Notes: generated from the letters alone by a model not told the origin. A DNA stretch of 64,000 bases from Corallococcus macrosporus (GCF_017302985.1 NZ_JAFIMU010000006.1:496001-560000), one strand, 5' to 3'. Shown: positions 1-9,136, numbered from the stretch's first letter. A program made the numbers and translations.

Positions 1-591
1 CGCGTCGTAGAAGCGCGCGCGGAAGGTGTCGATCTGCCGCTGGATGAACGCCTCCACCTTGAAGTTCTCCGCGACGATGCCGTAGGTCTCCGGGTAGAGG
101 TACCCCTCCAGGCTGCGCGTGGGCAGCGGGAACGGCGCGGTATAGCGGTCCGTGCGGGTGGCCGCGGCGATGTACTCGCCCGGCTTGATGAGGCCCTGGG
201 CCGCGAGCACCTGGTCGGTGTCGCGCAGGCGCCAGCCTTCAATCATCGCGAAGGGCACGTCCTCCGGCAGCGGCGGCCCTTCCAGCGCGGTGGCCAGCTC
301 CGCCACGGACGCGGTGGGGCTCAGCATGAAGCGGCCGGCCTTCACGTTGAGGCTGCCCCGGCGCCACAGGTGGAAGCGCCAGACCGTCGGGTCATCCAGG
401 AAGCCCTGGGCCTGGAGCTGCTGGCCCAGCGAGCGCGCGGACGCGCCCTTCTTCACGATGAACTCCTTGGGCGCCGGGTCCGCCGCGGCGTGCGGCGCGG
501 TGGTGGCGTTCTGGAAGTGCATGAACGCTCCGCCCACACCCGCGACCGCCAGGACGATGAGCACGAGGAGCGCGACCAGGATCTTCTTCAT
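1..591 (-). CDS. mltG: Endolytic murein transglycosylase MltG, N-terminal part (cut by window edge)
   Basis: Reading leftward from an ATG at 591, the frame stays open to the window edge (197 codons visible). The product starts with a short charged stretch and one membrane segment (about residues 4-23, ILVALLVLIVLAVAGVGGAF). An extracytoplasmic part follows, with a LysM-like stretch (EFIVKKGASARSLGQQL, about 43-60) and the family motif LEGYLYPETYG near residue 173. In the MltG/YceG family this segment carries the catalytic Glu that cleaves nascent glycan strands and sets their length at the inner membrane. The C-terminal rest of the catalytic domain lies outside the window. There is no strong Shine-Dalgarno before 591, but the membrane segment begins right at this Met, which supports the start. 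It diverges from the LysR gene at 725. Confidence 0.85.
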   Translation of the reverse strand, partial: MKKILVALLVLIVLAVAGVGGAFMHFQNATTAPHAAADPAPKEFIVKKGASARSLGQQLQAQGFLDDPTVWRFHLWRRGSLNVKAGRFMLSPTASVAELATALEGPPLPEDVPFAMIEGWRLRDTDQVLAAQGLIKPGEYIAAATRTDRYTAPFPLPTRSLEGYLYPETYGIVAENFKVEAFIQRQIDTFRARFYDA

Positions 592-724
592 GGGGCCCCA
601 ACCTATCAAAGGCCCTGACGCTTCCAACGAGAACCACCTGTCTCGCGACCGGGCAGGCGGACGCAAGCGCCCCCTTCTCAACACCCACCGATGAGGGGGC
701 CCCTTCCTGCGGGCGTCGTCTAGG

Positions 725-1639
725 ATGGCAGCCTTGTTCGTCGATCCCCGCCGGCTCGAAACCTTCCGTGTCGTCGCAACGACCGGGCAGATCTCCGCGG
801 CCTCGCGTCAGCTCCACCTGTCGCAGCCCGCCGTGACGGCGCAGATCCGCCAGTTGGAAGCGGACTGCGGTCAGCCGCTGCTCGTGCGCACCGCCCGGGG
901 CGTGCGGTTGAACGCGGCGGGGCGCGTGCTCCTCGACTACGCCCAGCGCATCCACGGCTTGCTGGACGAGGCGGCGCTCGCCATCGCGGCGGAGGAGACG
1001 CTCACGGGCGAGCTGGCGTTGGCGGCCAGCACCACCATCGCCAGCGCCATCGTGCCCGGCCTGCTGGCGTCGTTCCTGCGCACCCATCCGGAGCTCCAGG
1101 TCCGTCTGGAAGTGGGCAATACGCGCGAGGTGCTGACGTGGCTCGCGGAGGGCCGGGTGCCGCTGGGGCTGGTGGAGGGGCACGCGCGGGCGCCGGGCAT
1201 CCGGCTGGAGCGCTACCTCGACGACGAGCTGGTGCCGGTCGTCGCGTCGCGGGGGCCGGCGGAGTGGCTGCGGATCCGCACGATGGACGCGCTGCGGGAG
1301 GTGCCGCTGCTCTGGCGGGAGCAGGGCTCCGGCACCCGCGCCGTGCTGGACCGGGCCCTGCGCAAGGCGGGCGTGCGCAAGGGGCCCCAGCGCGGCGACC
1401 TCCAGTTGGGCAGCACGGAGGCCATCAAGCGGGCCGTGTCCCTGGGCCTGGGCGTGGCGCTGTTGTCCCGCTGGAGCATCGACGGCGAGCTGTCCCTGGG
1501 CCGCTTCCAGGTGCTGCCCGTGCCCGGGCTGCGCATCCCGCGCGCGTTCTCCTGGGCCCTGCCCGTGGACGAACCATCCGGAGCCGCGGGCCGCTTCCTG
1601 CGCCATGCGCGCGCCGCGCCGCCCCTGCTGCTGCCCTGA
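725..1639 (+). CDS. LysR-family transcriptional regulator
   Basis: A 304-aa protein of normal LysR length. The N-terminal winged HTH (about residues 9-67) reads RRLETFRVVATTGQISAAS, RQLHLSQPAVTAQIRQLE and then LLVRTARGVRLNAAGRVLL. The effector-binding domain follows from about residue 90 (GELALAASTTIASAIVPGLL). It points towards the YeiH-type transporter gene, whose stop lies 40 bp beyond its own. LysR regulators beside yeiH-like genes (CysB/YeiE group) often control them, so regulation of that transporter is a reasonable inference, though here the genes converge rather than diverge. The ligand cannot be read from the sequence. Confidence 0.85.
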   Translation: MAALFVDPRRLETFRVVATTGQISAASRQLHLSQPAVTAQIRQLEADCGQPLLVRTARGVRLNAAGRVLLDYAQRIHGLLDEAALAIAAEETLTGELALAASTTIASAIVPGLLASFLRTHPELQVRLEVGNTREVLTWLAEGRVPLGLVEGHARAPGIRLERYLDDELVPVVASRGPAEWLRIRTMDALREVPLLWREQGSGTRAVLDRALRKAGVRKGPQRGDLQLGSTEAIKRAVSLGLGVALLSRWSIDGELSLGRFQVLPVPGLRIPRAFSWALPVDEPSGAAGRFLRHARAAPPLLLP

Positions 1640-1678
1640 AGCCTCGCGTCGCGCCCCGCCGTGGCCTGAGCGCACGGT

Positions 1679-2659
1679 TCAGCCGACCCAGCCCAGGCGC
1701 AGCGCGCCCAGGCACAGCCCCGCCATGAGCAGCCACAGCACCACCGCCTGCGCGAGCGGCCGGAGCCCCACGGCGCGCAGCGTGTCGCGCGTCAGCCCCG
1801 CGCCCAGCAGGAACAGCGTCACGACGAGCACCTGCCGCGCGACGGCGGCCACGCCCTGCCCCACCGGCTGGAGCGCCGGGAACACCGTCACCACCGCGGC
1901 CGCGCCCAGGAACCCGGCGATGAACCACGGCCGGCGCACCTTGCCTGCCACCGCGCCGCCGCCGCGCCGGTGCCAGGCGGCCAGCCCCACCGTCAGCGGG
2001 AGGATCCACAGGGCCCGCGCCAGCTTCACGGGCGTGGCCACCGCCAGGGCCTCGGGGCCGTAGCGCAGCGCCGCGCCCACCACGGAGCTGGTGTCGTGGA
2101 TGGCCATCGCGCACCACAGCCCGAACTGGTGCGGCGTCAGCCCCACCGCGTGGCCCACGACGGGGAAGACGAACAGCGCCACCGCGTTGAGCAGGAACAC
2201 CGTGCCCAGCGCCACGGACGTCTCGTGCTCCTGGGGCCGCAGCACCGGCACCACCGCCGCGATGGCGCTCCCGCCGCAGATGGCCGTCCCCACGCTGATG
2301 AGCAGCCCCGTCACGCGGGGGACACGCAGCAGCCGGGCGAGCCCCACGCCCAGCACGAGGCACAGCGCGATGCCCACCACCGTGTAGCCCAGCCCCTCGC
2401 GCCCCGCGGCGAGGACGGTGCCCAGGTCCATGCCCGCTCCCAGCCCCACCACCGCCAGGGACAACAACCGGGGCGTCAGCTTGCGCGTCGTCGCGGTGAA
2501 CGGGTTGCCCACCGTCATCGCGACGCCCAGCCCCGCGAGCAGGGCCACGCCCGTGGAGACAGCAGGGAGCAGACAGACCGCCGCGCCCAGCGGCACGAGG
2601 ACGTGACCGGGCGTCAAGGCTCGGGACCGGGCGGCGGGAACCAGCGGCGGCGTTTCCAT
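1679..2659 (-). CDS. YeiH/UPF0324-family putative sulfate exporter (inner-membrane protein)
   Basis: A 326-aa, very hydrophobic protein with about ten predicted membrane segments. Family landmarks of the UPF0324 (Cons_hypoth698, YeiH) group are present: GVAMTVGNPF near residue 45, an RLLSLAVVGLGAGMDL stretch, TGLLISVGTAICGGSAIAAV in the middle, and AMAIHDTSSVVGAALRYG about residue 185. The family is annotated as putative sulfate exporters; direct transport evidence is sparse, so the substrate is uncertain. It converges with the LysR gene at 725-1639, leaving 39 bp and no obvious terminator hairpin. The upstream neighbour is map, whose stop is 58 bp away on the same strand. Confidence 0.8.
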   Translation of the reverse strand: METPPLVPAARSRALTPGHVLVPLGAAVCLLPAVSTGVALLAGLGVAMTVGNPFTATTRKLTPRLLSLAVVGLGAGMDLGTVLAAGREGLGYTVVGIALCLVLGVGLARLLRVPRVTGLLISVGTAICGGSAIAAVVPVLRPQEHETSVALGTVFLLNAVALFVFPVVGHAVGLTPHQFGLWCAMAIHDTSSVVGAALRYGPEALAVATPVKLARALWILPLTVGLAAWHRRGGGAVAGKVRRPWFIAGFLGAAAVVTVFPALQPVGQGVAAVARQVLVVTLFLLGAGLTRDTLRAVGLRPLAQAVVLWLLMAGLCLGALRLGWVG

Positions 2660-2716
2660 GCGCCACCAGATGCGCCTGGCGGCCTCCGGACACCAGATGG
2701 CAGAAGCGATGCGCCA

Positions 2717-3508
2717 TCAGCTTTCTGGATGGCTCGCGGCGATGTGCAGGGACAGCTCGCTCGGCGTGAGGATTTCACAGCCGTCGCGGGTGACCAGCAC
2801 GGTGTGCTCGAACTGGGCGGACAGGCTGCCGTCCGCGGTCACCACGGTCCACCCGTCCGGCATCATCCAGATGTCCGGGCGCCCCAGGTTCACCATGGGC
2901 TCGATGGTGATGACCATCCCCGACTTCAGCGTGATGCCCGTGCCGGCCTTCCCCACGTGCGGCACGTGCGGCTCCCCGTGCATCTGCCGGCCGATGCCGT
3001 GGCCCCCGAACTCCTCCACGATGCTGCACCCCTCCGCCTTCGCCAGCGCCATCACCGCCGCGCCGATGTCGCCCAGCCGCGCGCCGTGCCGCACCACCGA
3101 CACGCCCACGTCCCGGCACCGCCGCGCCACGTCCACGACGTGCCTCGCGTCGGCGGACACCTCGCCAATCATGAACGTGGCGGACGTATCGCCGTGGAAG
3201 CCGTCCAGGTGCGTCGTCACGTCCACGTTGAGGATGTCCCCGGGCTTGAGCACCTCATCCGCGCGCGGGATGCCATGGCACACCACCTGGTTGCGGCTGG
3301 TGCACACCGTGGAGGGAAAGCCCTTGTAGCCCAGCTGGCTGGGAGTGCCGCCCCGCCGCGCCGTGTCCTCGCGAACCCACGCGTCGATGTCCGCCGTCGT
3401 CACGCCCGGCTTGAGCCGGGACCCCACGTGCTCCAGCGTGCCCGCCGCCGCGCGGCCCGCGAGCCGCAGCCGTTCCACTTCACTGCCCTTGAAGAGAGGG
3501 ATGCCCAT
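2717..3508 (-). CDS. map: Methionine aminopeptidase, type I
   Basis: A 263-aa cytosolic metalloprotease that removes the initiator Met from nascent proteins. All metal and substrate ligands of the pita-bread fold can be seen: the His in QVVCHGIP, two Asp in LNVDVTTHLDGFHGDTSATF, the His in EEFGGHGIGR, Glu in VITIEPM, and Glu in AQFEHTVLV. There is no N-terminal zinc-finger extension, so it is the short type Ia form. I chose the ATG at 3508 (MGIPLFKGSEVERLR), because family homology begins there. The frame is open further upstream to 3586, but that extension is rich in R/P/A and overlaps the opposite-strand LysR fragment region. This gene lies away from the ribosomal-protein context where map is often found. 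Confidence 0.92.
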   Translation of the reverse strand: MGIPLFKGSEVERLRLAGRAAAGTLEHVGSRLKPGVTTADIDAWVREDTARRGGTPSQLGYKGFPSTVCTSRNQVVCHGIPRADEVLKPGDILNVDVTTHLDGFHGDTSATFMIGEVSADARHVVDVARRCRDVGVSVVRHGARLGDIGAAVMALAKAEGCSIVEEFGGHGIGRQMHGEPHVPHVGKAGTGITLKSGMVITIEPMVNLGRPDIWMMPDGWTVVTADGSLSAQFEHTVLVTRDGCEILTPSELSLHIAASHPES

Positions 3509-3609
3509 GCCGGGCAAGGTGGCACCCGCCCTTCCGGAACGTCCAATGCTGTTCTGGCATGACGGCGGCGCGTGCACGGCGCGCACGTCCCGCGCTAACC
3601 TCCGCGCGC

Positions 3610-3894
3610 GTGAGCATCACGCACCTCCAGTCCTTCGTCGCGGTGGCGGAAGAGGGCCACGTGGGCCGGGCCGCGCTCCGGCTGCACATCACCCAGCCGC
3701 CGCTCAGCCGTCACATCCTCGCCCTGGAGGATGAGCTGGGCACGCCCCTCTTCGAGCGCGTCCCCAAGGGCATGCGCCTCTTGCCCACCGGCGAGGCCCT
3801 GCTCCAGCACGCGCGCCGCATCCTCGAGGAGGTGGAGGTCGCCGCTCGCACCGTGCGCGAGGCGGCGGGAGCCTCCAGGCCGCCGCCCGCCTGA
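3610..3894 (+). CDS. LysR-type HTH-only protein (no effector domain)
   Basis: A 94-aa protein starting at GTG 3610 (VSITHLQSFVAVAEEGHVG). It contains a complete LysR winged-HTH, with ITQPPLSRHILALEDELGTPLFERVPKGM followed by LLPTGEALLQHARRIL and part of the linker helix. It then stops, where LysR proteins normally continue for about 200 residues with the ligand-binding domain. The stop sits 10 bp before the convergent helicase stop, so there is no room for a remnant effector domain in another frame. An in-frame ATG at 3559 would add 17 Arg/Ala-rich residues and is less likely. It may be a relic or a functional stand-alone DNA-binding protein; the intact HTH favours some retained function. Confidence 0.7.
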   Translation: MSITHLQSFVAVAEEGHVGRAALRLHITQPPLSRHILALEDELGTPLFERVPKGMRLLPTGEALLQHARRILEEVEVAARTVREAAGASRPPPA

Positions 3895-3903
3895 CGCCCC
3901 CGC

Positions 3904-6465
3904 CTACGACCAGGCGGCCATGCCGCCAATGCGGCGCAGCATCAGGATGGGGCCGTCGTCCATGCGCCGGCCGCGCAGGTCGATCTCACAATCGATGACC
4001 CAGTCCCCATGGCCCTCGGGGTCCATGATGCGCTGCTGGGCCTCCCACTGGCGCGTGCCCGTCTCCTTGAGCTGGGTGTTCGCCGGCTTGCGTGCCTGGG
4101 GCGTGAGCACCACCAGCTTGTGCTCCTCGAAGTACGGCGCCATGGCCAGCTCCAGCTTCGGCGCGGTCCACTCGCCCAGCGCGTTGTCCAGCATCCCCAG
4201 TGCGTCCAGGAAGCGGCGCTGGCCCAGCGCGCGCAGCAGCCGGTGCAGCTCCTCGCGCACGCGCGCGGCGAAGGCCTTGGGGTCCTCCGTGAGCTCCTTG
4301 GGCTTCAAGTCCACCACCGGCTTCACTTCGACGGGGGCCTCCGGGTTGCGCATCCGCTCCCACTCGTCCAGGAGGCTGGAGTCCACCTGCCGCAGCGTCG
4401 CGCGCAGGTGGTCGATGATGTCGTCCAGGTCCTCGTTGCGGAACTTCTCCGGCACCGTCTGCACCAGTGACTTGTAGACGTCACCCACGTAGCGCAGCAG
4501 CACGCCCTCGCTGCGCTGCAGGCCGTACTCCCGCACGTAGTCGTGGAAGGACATGAAGCGCTCGAACATGTCCCGGACGATGGACTTGGGCCGGATGTTC
4601 TCCTCGCCCACCCACGGGTGCTTCTTCGCGAAGGCGTTGAAGGTGCCGTAGACGAACTCGCGGTTGGGCTTGGGCCACTCCAGCTTCTCCAGCTCCTCCA
4701 TGCGGTCGTCGTACTCCACGCCCCGCGCCTTCATCTCCTGGATCTTCTCCCCCTTGAGCTGGTGCAGCTGCGCGTACAGCACCACGTCCGGGTTCTCCAG
4801 GATGGACTCCACCAGCGTGACGACGTCCAGCGCGTACGTCTCCAGCGTGGGATCCAAGAGCTCCAGCGTCTCGTGCAGGTACAGCGACAGCGTGTGGTTG
4901 AGGCTGAAGTCGCGCTGCAGGTCCTCCGAAACCTCCACCGTCGCGGAGTGCTTCTCCCACTGGACGACCTTGACGATGCCCGCGTCGCGCAGCGTGCGGA
5001 AGTACATCGCCGCGTCCTTGAGCAGCTTCTTCTTCGTGTAGTCCGAAGAATGCGAGCGCATCACCAACTGCACCAGCCGCTTGTAGCCGCCGCTGCCCTC
5101 CGTCTTGTCGCTCTGGAGCAGGTTGAGCAACAGGCCGTGGCTCACGTCGAAGCGCGACTCCAGCGGCTCCGGCAGCCCGTTCTGGAGCCGCTCGAAGGTG
5201 CTCTTGTCGTACTGCACGAAGCCCTTCTGCGGCGGCTTCGCCTTGGGCGACTTCTTCTTGCCCGCGGCCTCCTTCGCCGCCTGGCGGATGTTCTCGATCA
5301 TGTACTCCGGGGCCTGCGCCACCACGCTGCCCTCGGTGTCGAAGCCCTTGCGGCCCGCGCGGCCGGCGATCTGCTTGAAGTCGCGCACGCTCAGCGTGGC
5401 CAGCTTCTCGCCGTTGAACTTGAAGAGCTGCGTGAAGAGCACCGTGCGGATGGGGATGTTCACGCCCACGCCCAGCGTGTCCGTGCCGCTGATGACCTTG
5501 AGCAGGCCCTGCTGCGCCAGCTTCTCCACCAGCAGGCGGTACTTGGGCAAAAGGCCCGCGTGGTGCATGCCGATGCCGTGGCGCAGGAAGCGCTGGAAGT
5601 CCTTGCCGTAGGGCGTGTCGAAGGGGGCGTCCAGCAGCGCCTGGCGGATCTCCTCCTTCTCTTCCTTCGTGTTGAAGTCCACGGACATCAGGTTCTGCGC
5701 CTGCTCGGCGGCGGCCCGCTGCGTGAAGTTCACCAGGTAGACGGGGTACTTCCCGCGCGCGATGAGGTCCTGGATGGTCTCGTGCAGCGGTACCTCGCGG
5801 TAGTCGAAGTCCAGCGGCACGGGGCGCTCGGAGCTTCGCACCGTGGCCACCTCGCGGCCGGTGAGCTTCTCCAGGCTCTGCTCGATGACGTGCGTGTCGC
5901 CCAGCGTGGCGGACATCAGGAGGAACTGCGTCTTCGGCAGCGCCAGCAGGGGAATCTGCCAGGCCACCCCGCGCTCCTTGTCGGAGTAGTAGTGGAACTC
6001 GTCCATCACCACCGCGTCCACGCGCGCGGAGGCGTCACGCAGCGCCAGGTTCGACAGGATCTCCGCCGTGCAGCAGAGGATGGGCGCCTCGCGGTTGATG
6101 GACGCGTCGCCCGTGAGCATGCCCACGTTCTCCGGGCCGAACGCCTTGGAGAGCGCGAAGAACTTCTCGTTCACCAGCGCCTTGATGGGGCACGTGTAGA
6201 ACGACACCTTGCCCTCGGCCATGGCCTTGAAGTGGAGCGCCATGGCGACCAGCGACTTGCCGGAGCCGGTGGGCGTCTTGAGGAACAGGTGCTTGTCGCT
6301 CAAGAGCTCCAGGATGGCCTCCTCCTGGGCGGAGTACAGGGAGAGCCCGTTCGTGGCCACGTAGCCCACGAAGCGGTTGAGGATCTCATCGGCGTCGAGA
6401 CGGGGCTCGCCGGGTTTGGGCAGCAGGGCGGCGAGCGGGGCGCGGGTGTCGGCGGAGGCACTCAT
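3904..6465 (-). CDS. Superfamily 2 DEAD/DEAH helicase, Ski2/Mtr4-like with DUF3516-type C-terminus
   Basis: An 853-aa predicted RNA (or DNA) helicase. Motif I is TPTGSGKS at residues 64-71, motif Ia CPIKALVNEK, motif II VVMDEFHYYSD, motif III LLMSATLGD. The second RecA domain has VISGTDTLGVGVNIPIRTVLF and the QIAGRAGRKGFDTEGSVV motif VI typical of Ski2/Mtr4 helicases. The roughly 400-residue C-terminal part, with MELEKLEWPKP-like and DFSLNHTLSLYLHETL segments, fits the DUF3516 domain found with such helicases in actinobacteria and myxobacteria. I assign that domain from memory. It stands alone, with both neighbours convergent or divergent. RNA turnover is the plausible role by analogy to Ski2, but bacterial substrates are not known to me. 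Confidence 0.85.
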   Translation of the reverse strand: MSASADTRAPLAALLPKPGEPRLDADEILNRFVGYVATNGLSLYSAQEEAILELLSDKHLFLKTPTGSGKSLVAMALHFKAMAEGKVSFYTCPIKALVNEKFFALSKAFGPENVGMLTGDASINREAPILCCTAEILSNLALRDASARVDAVVMDEFHYYSDKERGVAWQIPLLALPKTQFLLMSATLGDTHVIEQSLEKLTGREVATVRSSERPVPLDFDYREVPLHETIQDLIARGKYPVYLVNFTQRAAAEQAQNLMSVDFNTKEEKEEIRQALLDAPFDTPYGKDFQRFLRHGIGMHHAGLLPKYRLLVEKLAQQGLLKVISGTDTLGVGVNIPIRTVLFTQLFKFNGEKLATLSVRDFKQIAGRAGRKGFDTEGSVVAQAPEYMIENIRQAAKEAAGKKKSPKAKPPQKGFVQYDKSTFERLQNGLPEPLESRFDVSHGLLLNLLQSDKTEGSGGYKRLVQLVMRSHSSDYTKKKLLKDAAMYFRTLRDAGIVKVVQWEKHSATVEVSEDLQRDFSLNHTLSLYLHETLELLDPTLETYALDVVTLVESILENPDVVLYAQLHQLKGEKIQEMKARGVEYDDRMEELEKLEWPKPNREFVYGTFNAFAKKHPWVGEENIRPKSIVRDMFERFMSFHDYVREYGLQRSEGVLLRYVGDVYKSLVQTVPEKFRNEDLDDIIDHLRATLRQVDSSLLDEWERMRNPEAPVEVKPVVDLKPKELTEDPKAFAARVREELHRLLRALGQRRFLDALGMLDNALGEWTAPKLELAMAPYFEEHKLVVLTPQARKPANTQLKETGTRQWEAQQRIMDPEGHGDWVIDCEIDLRGRRMDDGPILMLRRIGGMAAWS

Positions 6466-6658
6466 CGCCCCCGACTCTAGGGGGTGCCGCCCGGTCCCCG
6501 GGAAAAATCACGCGTCCCCCGCCCCTCCCGGCGCCCGGACAGGTCCCCTGGCTGCCCGGCCTGTGCACCCGGGCACAGTGGCAACGGCTGAAGCGCGCAT
6601 GGCCCCGGGCGTGGCCCCTCCCCATCCTGCCCCCGCGACATTCACGGGGGGTTGAGAC

Positions 6659-7288
6659 ATGCGGACAGCGAAATTCTGGGTGGGGACGGTGCTGGCGGGC
6701 GCGCTGGCGCTGGGCTACGGGTGCGGAAGCGACGCGAACAAGGATCCGGCGCCGCAGGACGCGCCCCAGCAGCAGGTCCCGGACGCGGGCAGCGACGCGG
6801 GCGTGGTGCTCACGCTCACCGACGCGCAGATCGCACGCGTCCTGCAGGTGGCCAACGAGGGCGAGGTGATGCTCGGCCAGTACGCAGCGCCCATCGCCAC
6901 GGATCCGAGCATCCGCGCGTTCAATGAGCAGATGGTGACGGAGCACACCGCCGTCAAACAACGGCTGGACGCGCTGCTCGCCACCGAGGGCATCGTCCCC
7001 GAGGACAGCGCGCTGAGCCTCCAGCTGCAGACGGAGGTCCAGCAGATCATGCTCGTCCTCCAGGGGCCGAACGCCCCCACGGGCGCCGCGCTGGACCTGG
7101 CGCTGATCAGCGCCCAGCTCAACGCGCATGCGCGCACGGCCTTCATCGGCGACAGCCTGCTGACACCGCAGGCCGCCAACACGGCCCTGAAGCAGGAGCT
7201 GGAGAACGAGCGGCAGGCGGTGCAGATGCACATCGACGCTGCGACGGACCTCCAGTCCGGCCTGGTGATGCCGCCCGCCATGCCTTGA
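6659..7288 (+). CDS. DUF4142-family lipoprotein
   Basis: A 209-aa protein with a signal peptide (MRTAKFWVGTVLAGALALGYGC) ending in a lipobox whose Cys is residue 22. It should therefore be lipid-anchored in the outer or inner membrane, facing the periplasm. A low-complexity P/Q/D linker leads to an all-helical domain (LTDAQIARVLQVANEGEVMLG, FNEQMVTEHTAVKQRLDALL, two further helices). This pattern of helices with His and Glu positions resembles DUF4142, a ferritin-like helical bundle family of unknown function. A strong hairpin at 7297-7335 follows the stop, and the next gene (a kinase) begins 126 bp on, so it is probably transcribed alone. Confidence 0.75.
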   Translation: MRTAKFWVGTVLAGALALGYGCGSDANKDPAPQDAPQQQVPDAGSDAGVVLTLTDAQIARVLQVANEGEVMLGQYAAPIATDPSIRAFNEQMVTEHTAVKQRLDALLATEGIVPEDSALSLQLQTEVQQIMLVLQGPNAPTGAALDLALISAQLNAHARTAFIGDSLLTPQAANTALKQELENERQAVQMHIDAATDLQSGLVMPPAMP

Positions 7289-7296
7289 GACTTGAA

Positions 7297-7335
7297 GCGG
7301 CTCGGGTTCTCAAAACGTGAGAACCCGAGCCCGCT
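7297..7335. terminator. Strong hairpin after the DUF4142 gene, probable terminator
   Basis: The arms at 7299-7312 (GGCTCGGGTTCTCA) and 7318-7331 are a perfect 14-bp inverted repeat around a 5-nt AAACG loop. Four more pairs form outside it if one C is bulged (AGCG...CGCT). It starts 10 bp after the stop at 7288. There is no T-tract, so it may act with Rho or as a 3'-end protecting stem rather than as a classic intrinsic terminator. Confidence 0.65.
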
Positions 7336-7414
7336 GAAACGACCCGTGGGGGAGGATTCGACCCGGGTGCTTTCCAATCGTGTCGGCCCGGTTTAGTAGG
7401 AAATCGGACCGCCG

Positions 7415-9076
7415 ATGCAAAAGCCCACCGAACCGACCTCCGCGCAGTCCGAGCCGTTGACGACGGGAAGGATCCTGCGCGCCACGTATGAGATTGGCAC
7501 CGTGCTGGGCAAGGGCGGCATGGGCGCGGTGTTCCTCGCGCGCCACCTGCGGCTGCCGGGCAAGCAGGTCGCCATCAAGGTGCTGCACGGCGCGGAGGCG
7601 CTGTCGGAAGAAGTCGCGGTGCGCTTCCGGCGCGAGGCGGAGATCGCCTCCCGGCTGGGGCACCCGAACATCGTGGAGGTGCTGGACTTCGACACCCTGG
7701 AGGACGGCACGCCCTTCATGGTGATGGAGTACCTGCGCGGCGAAGGCCTGTCGCGCCGGCTGCGCAAGCAGAAGCAGCTGCCGCTGGAGGAGGTCTTCTC
7801 CATCGCGCGGCAGATGGGCGCGGCGTTGCAGGCGGCGCACCGCGCGGGCGTGGTGCACCGCGACCTGAAGCCGGGCAACGTGTTCCTCGTGCCCACGGAG
7901 GCCGGCGGCGTCGTGGGCGAGCGCGTGAAGCTGCTCGACTTCGGCATCTCCAAGCTCGTGGACGCGCGCACGGTGATGACGCTGGACTCCGTGCTGATGG
8001 GCACGCCGCAGTACATGGCCCCCGAGCAGGCCATGGGCCAGAACAGCAACGTGGACGCGCGCACGGACCTCTTCGCGTTCGGCTGCATCGTCTACGAGAT
8101 GCTCGCGGGCCGGCCGCCCTACTCCGGCGACAACGTCGCGGAGCTCATCTATCAAATCGTCCACCTGGAACCGCCGCCGCTGCTGACGCTTGCGCCGGGC
8201 ACGCCGCCGAACGTGGTGGCCGCCATCTCCCGCGCGATGGCGAAGAAGCCGGAGGACCGCTACCCGGACGTGGGCTCCTTCATCCTGGAGCTGACGGGCA
8301 GCCCGCTCCAGACGCTCGCGGAAGCGAAGCCGGAGCAGCGCTCGCGCCCCACCGCGCCCACGGCCCCGACTCCCGTGTCGCGTCCGGTGGACCGGGAGGA
8401 GCACATCCCCACGGTGGGCATGCGCCCCCACGCCGGCCACGACGCGTCCCCCGCCGGGCCCCAGACCGCGTCCCTGCCCGCGCAGCCCCTGGCCCGTCCC
8501 CGCCCGAAGTGGCCGGTGGCCGTGGCGGTGGGCCTGGCCGTCATCATCGCGTTCGCCGTCGCCTTCTTCTGGAAGGGCGCGGGCACGACGACCCCGCCCA
8601 CCCCCGTCGCGGTGAATCCGCCGGCGCCCACGGCCCCCGTCGCGGCCGTGGTGACGCAGCCCGTGGATCAGAAGCCGCCCGTGGAGCCCCCCGCGGATCC
8701 GGTCGCACCGCCGCCGCAGCAGCAGACGGCGCCCGAGGAGAAGCGGCCGCTCGTGGAGCCGGAGGATCCGCCCACGGTGGCGACCCGGACCAAGGGGCCG
8801 CGCGGTGGCGGCGCGACCGAGTCCATGCCGGACAGCGTGCGCGAGGACCTGGCGTCCGCGCAGAAGGCGCTGGACGCGTCGAACACGTCGGAAGCGCTGC
8901 GTCACATCCGGCGCAGCCAGCGCACGAAGATCACCGGCCTGTCCTTCGCGCTGCTCACCCGCGTGTACTGCCAGCAGCACGACCTGGCGAACGCGCGAGC
9001 ACAATGGACCCGGGTCCCGGCAACGGAACGTCCAAGGGTCCGACAATACTGTTCGCAGTACGATATCGACCTCTAG
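7415..9076 (+). CDS. Transmembrane Ser/Thr protein kinase (PknB/Pkn type)
   Basis: A 553-aa protein. The cytoplasmic kinase domain spans about 25-290 and is complete: Gly loop GKGGMG at 32-37, ATP-binding Lys55 in VAIKVL, catalytic loop HRDLKPGN from 148, DFG at 175-177, and a PQYMAPEQ activation segment. A Pro/Thr-rich linker leads to one membrane segment (about 366-386, WPVAVAVGLAVIIAFAVAFFW). A second P/Q/E-rich tract and a small C-terminal domain with a QKALDASNTSEALRHIRRSQ helix follow; these should be periplasmic. Myxobacteria encode many such kinases. The next two genes (9137, 9985) follow at 60 and 17 bp and both encode exported proteins, which suggests a common transcript and perhaps signal input from the envelope. 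Confidence 0.9.
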   Translation: MQKPTEPTSAQSEPLTTGRILRATYEIGTVLGKGGMGAVFLARHLRLPGKQVAIKVLHGAEALSEEVAVRFRREAEIASRLGHPNIVEVLDFDTLEDGTPFMVMEYLRGEGLSRRLRKQKQLPLEEVFSIARQMGAALQAAHRAGVVHRDLKPGNVFLVPTEAGGVVGERVKLLDFGISKLVDARTVMTLDSVLMGTPQYMAPEQAMGQNSNVDARTDLFAFGCIVYEMLAGRPPYSGDNVAELIYQIVHLEPPPLLTLAPGTPPNVVAAISRAMAKKPEDRYPDVGSFILELTGSPLQTLAEAKPEQRSRPTAPTAPTPVSRPVDREEHIPTVGMRPHAGHDASPAGPQTASLPAQPLARPRPKWPVAVAVGLAVIIAFAVAFFWKGAGTTTPPTPVAVNPPAPTAPVAAVVTQPVDQKPPVEPPADPVAPPPQQQTAPEEKRPLVEPEDPPTVATRTKGPRGGGATESMPDSVREDLASAQKALDASNTSEALRHIRRSQRTKITGLSFALLTRVYCQQHDLANARAQWTRVPATERPRVRQYCSQYDIDL

Positions 9077-9083
9077 GGTCGTC

Positions 9084-9119
9084 CGGGCGCGCGGAAGCTC
9101 CAGAGCGGGGGCGCGCCCG
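9084..9119. terminator. Perfect 9-bp hairpin between kinase gene and next gene
   Basis: CGGGCGCGC at 9084-9092 is repeated inverted at 9111-9119 with an 18-nt loop. It lies 8 bp after the kinase stop and ends 5 bp before the AAGGAG ribosome-binding site of the gene starting at 9137. It could attenuate transcription or protect an mRNA end, giving the kinase and downstream genes different dosage. No T-tract follows. Confidence 0.4.
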
Positions 9120-9136
9120 CAATTCAAGGAGTCGTC

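Noticed and set aside
3904-6465. Helicase as a defence gene
   Set aside because: GC and context are ordinary, and the Ski2/DUF3516-type helicase looks like a core gene.
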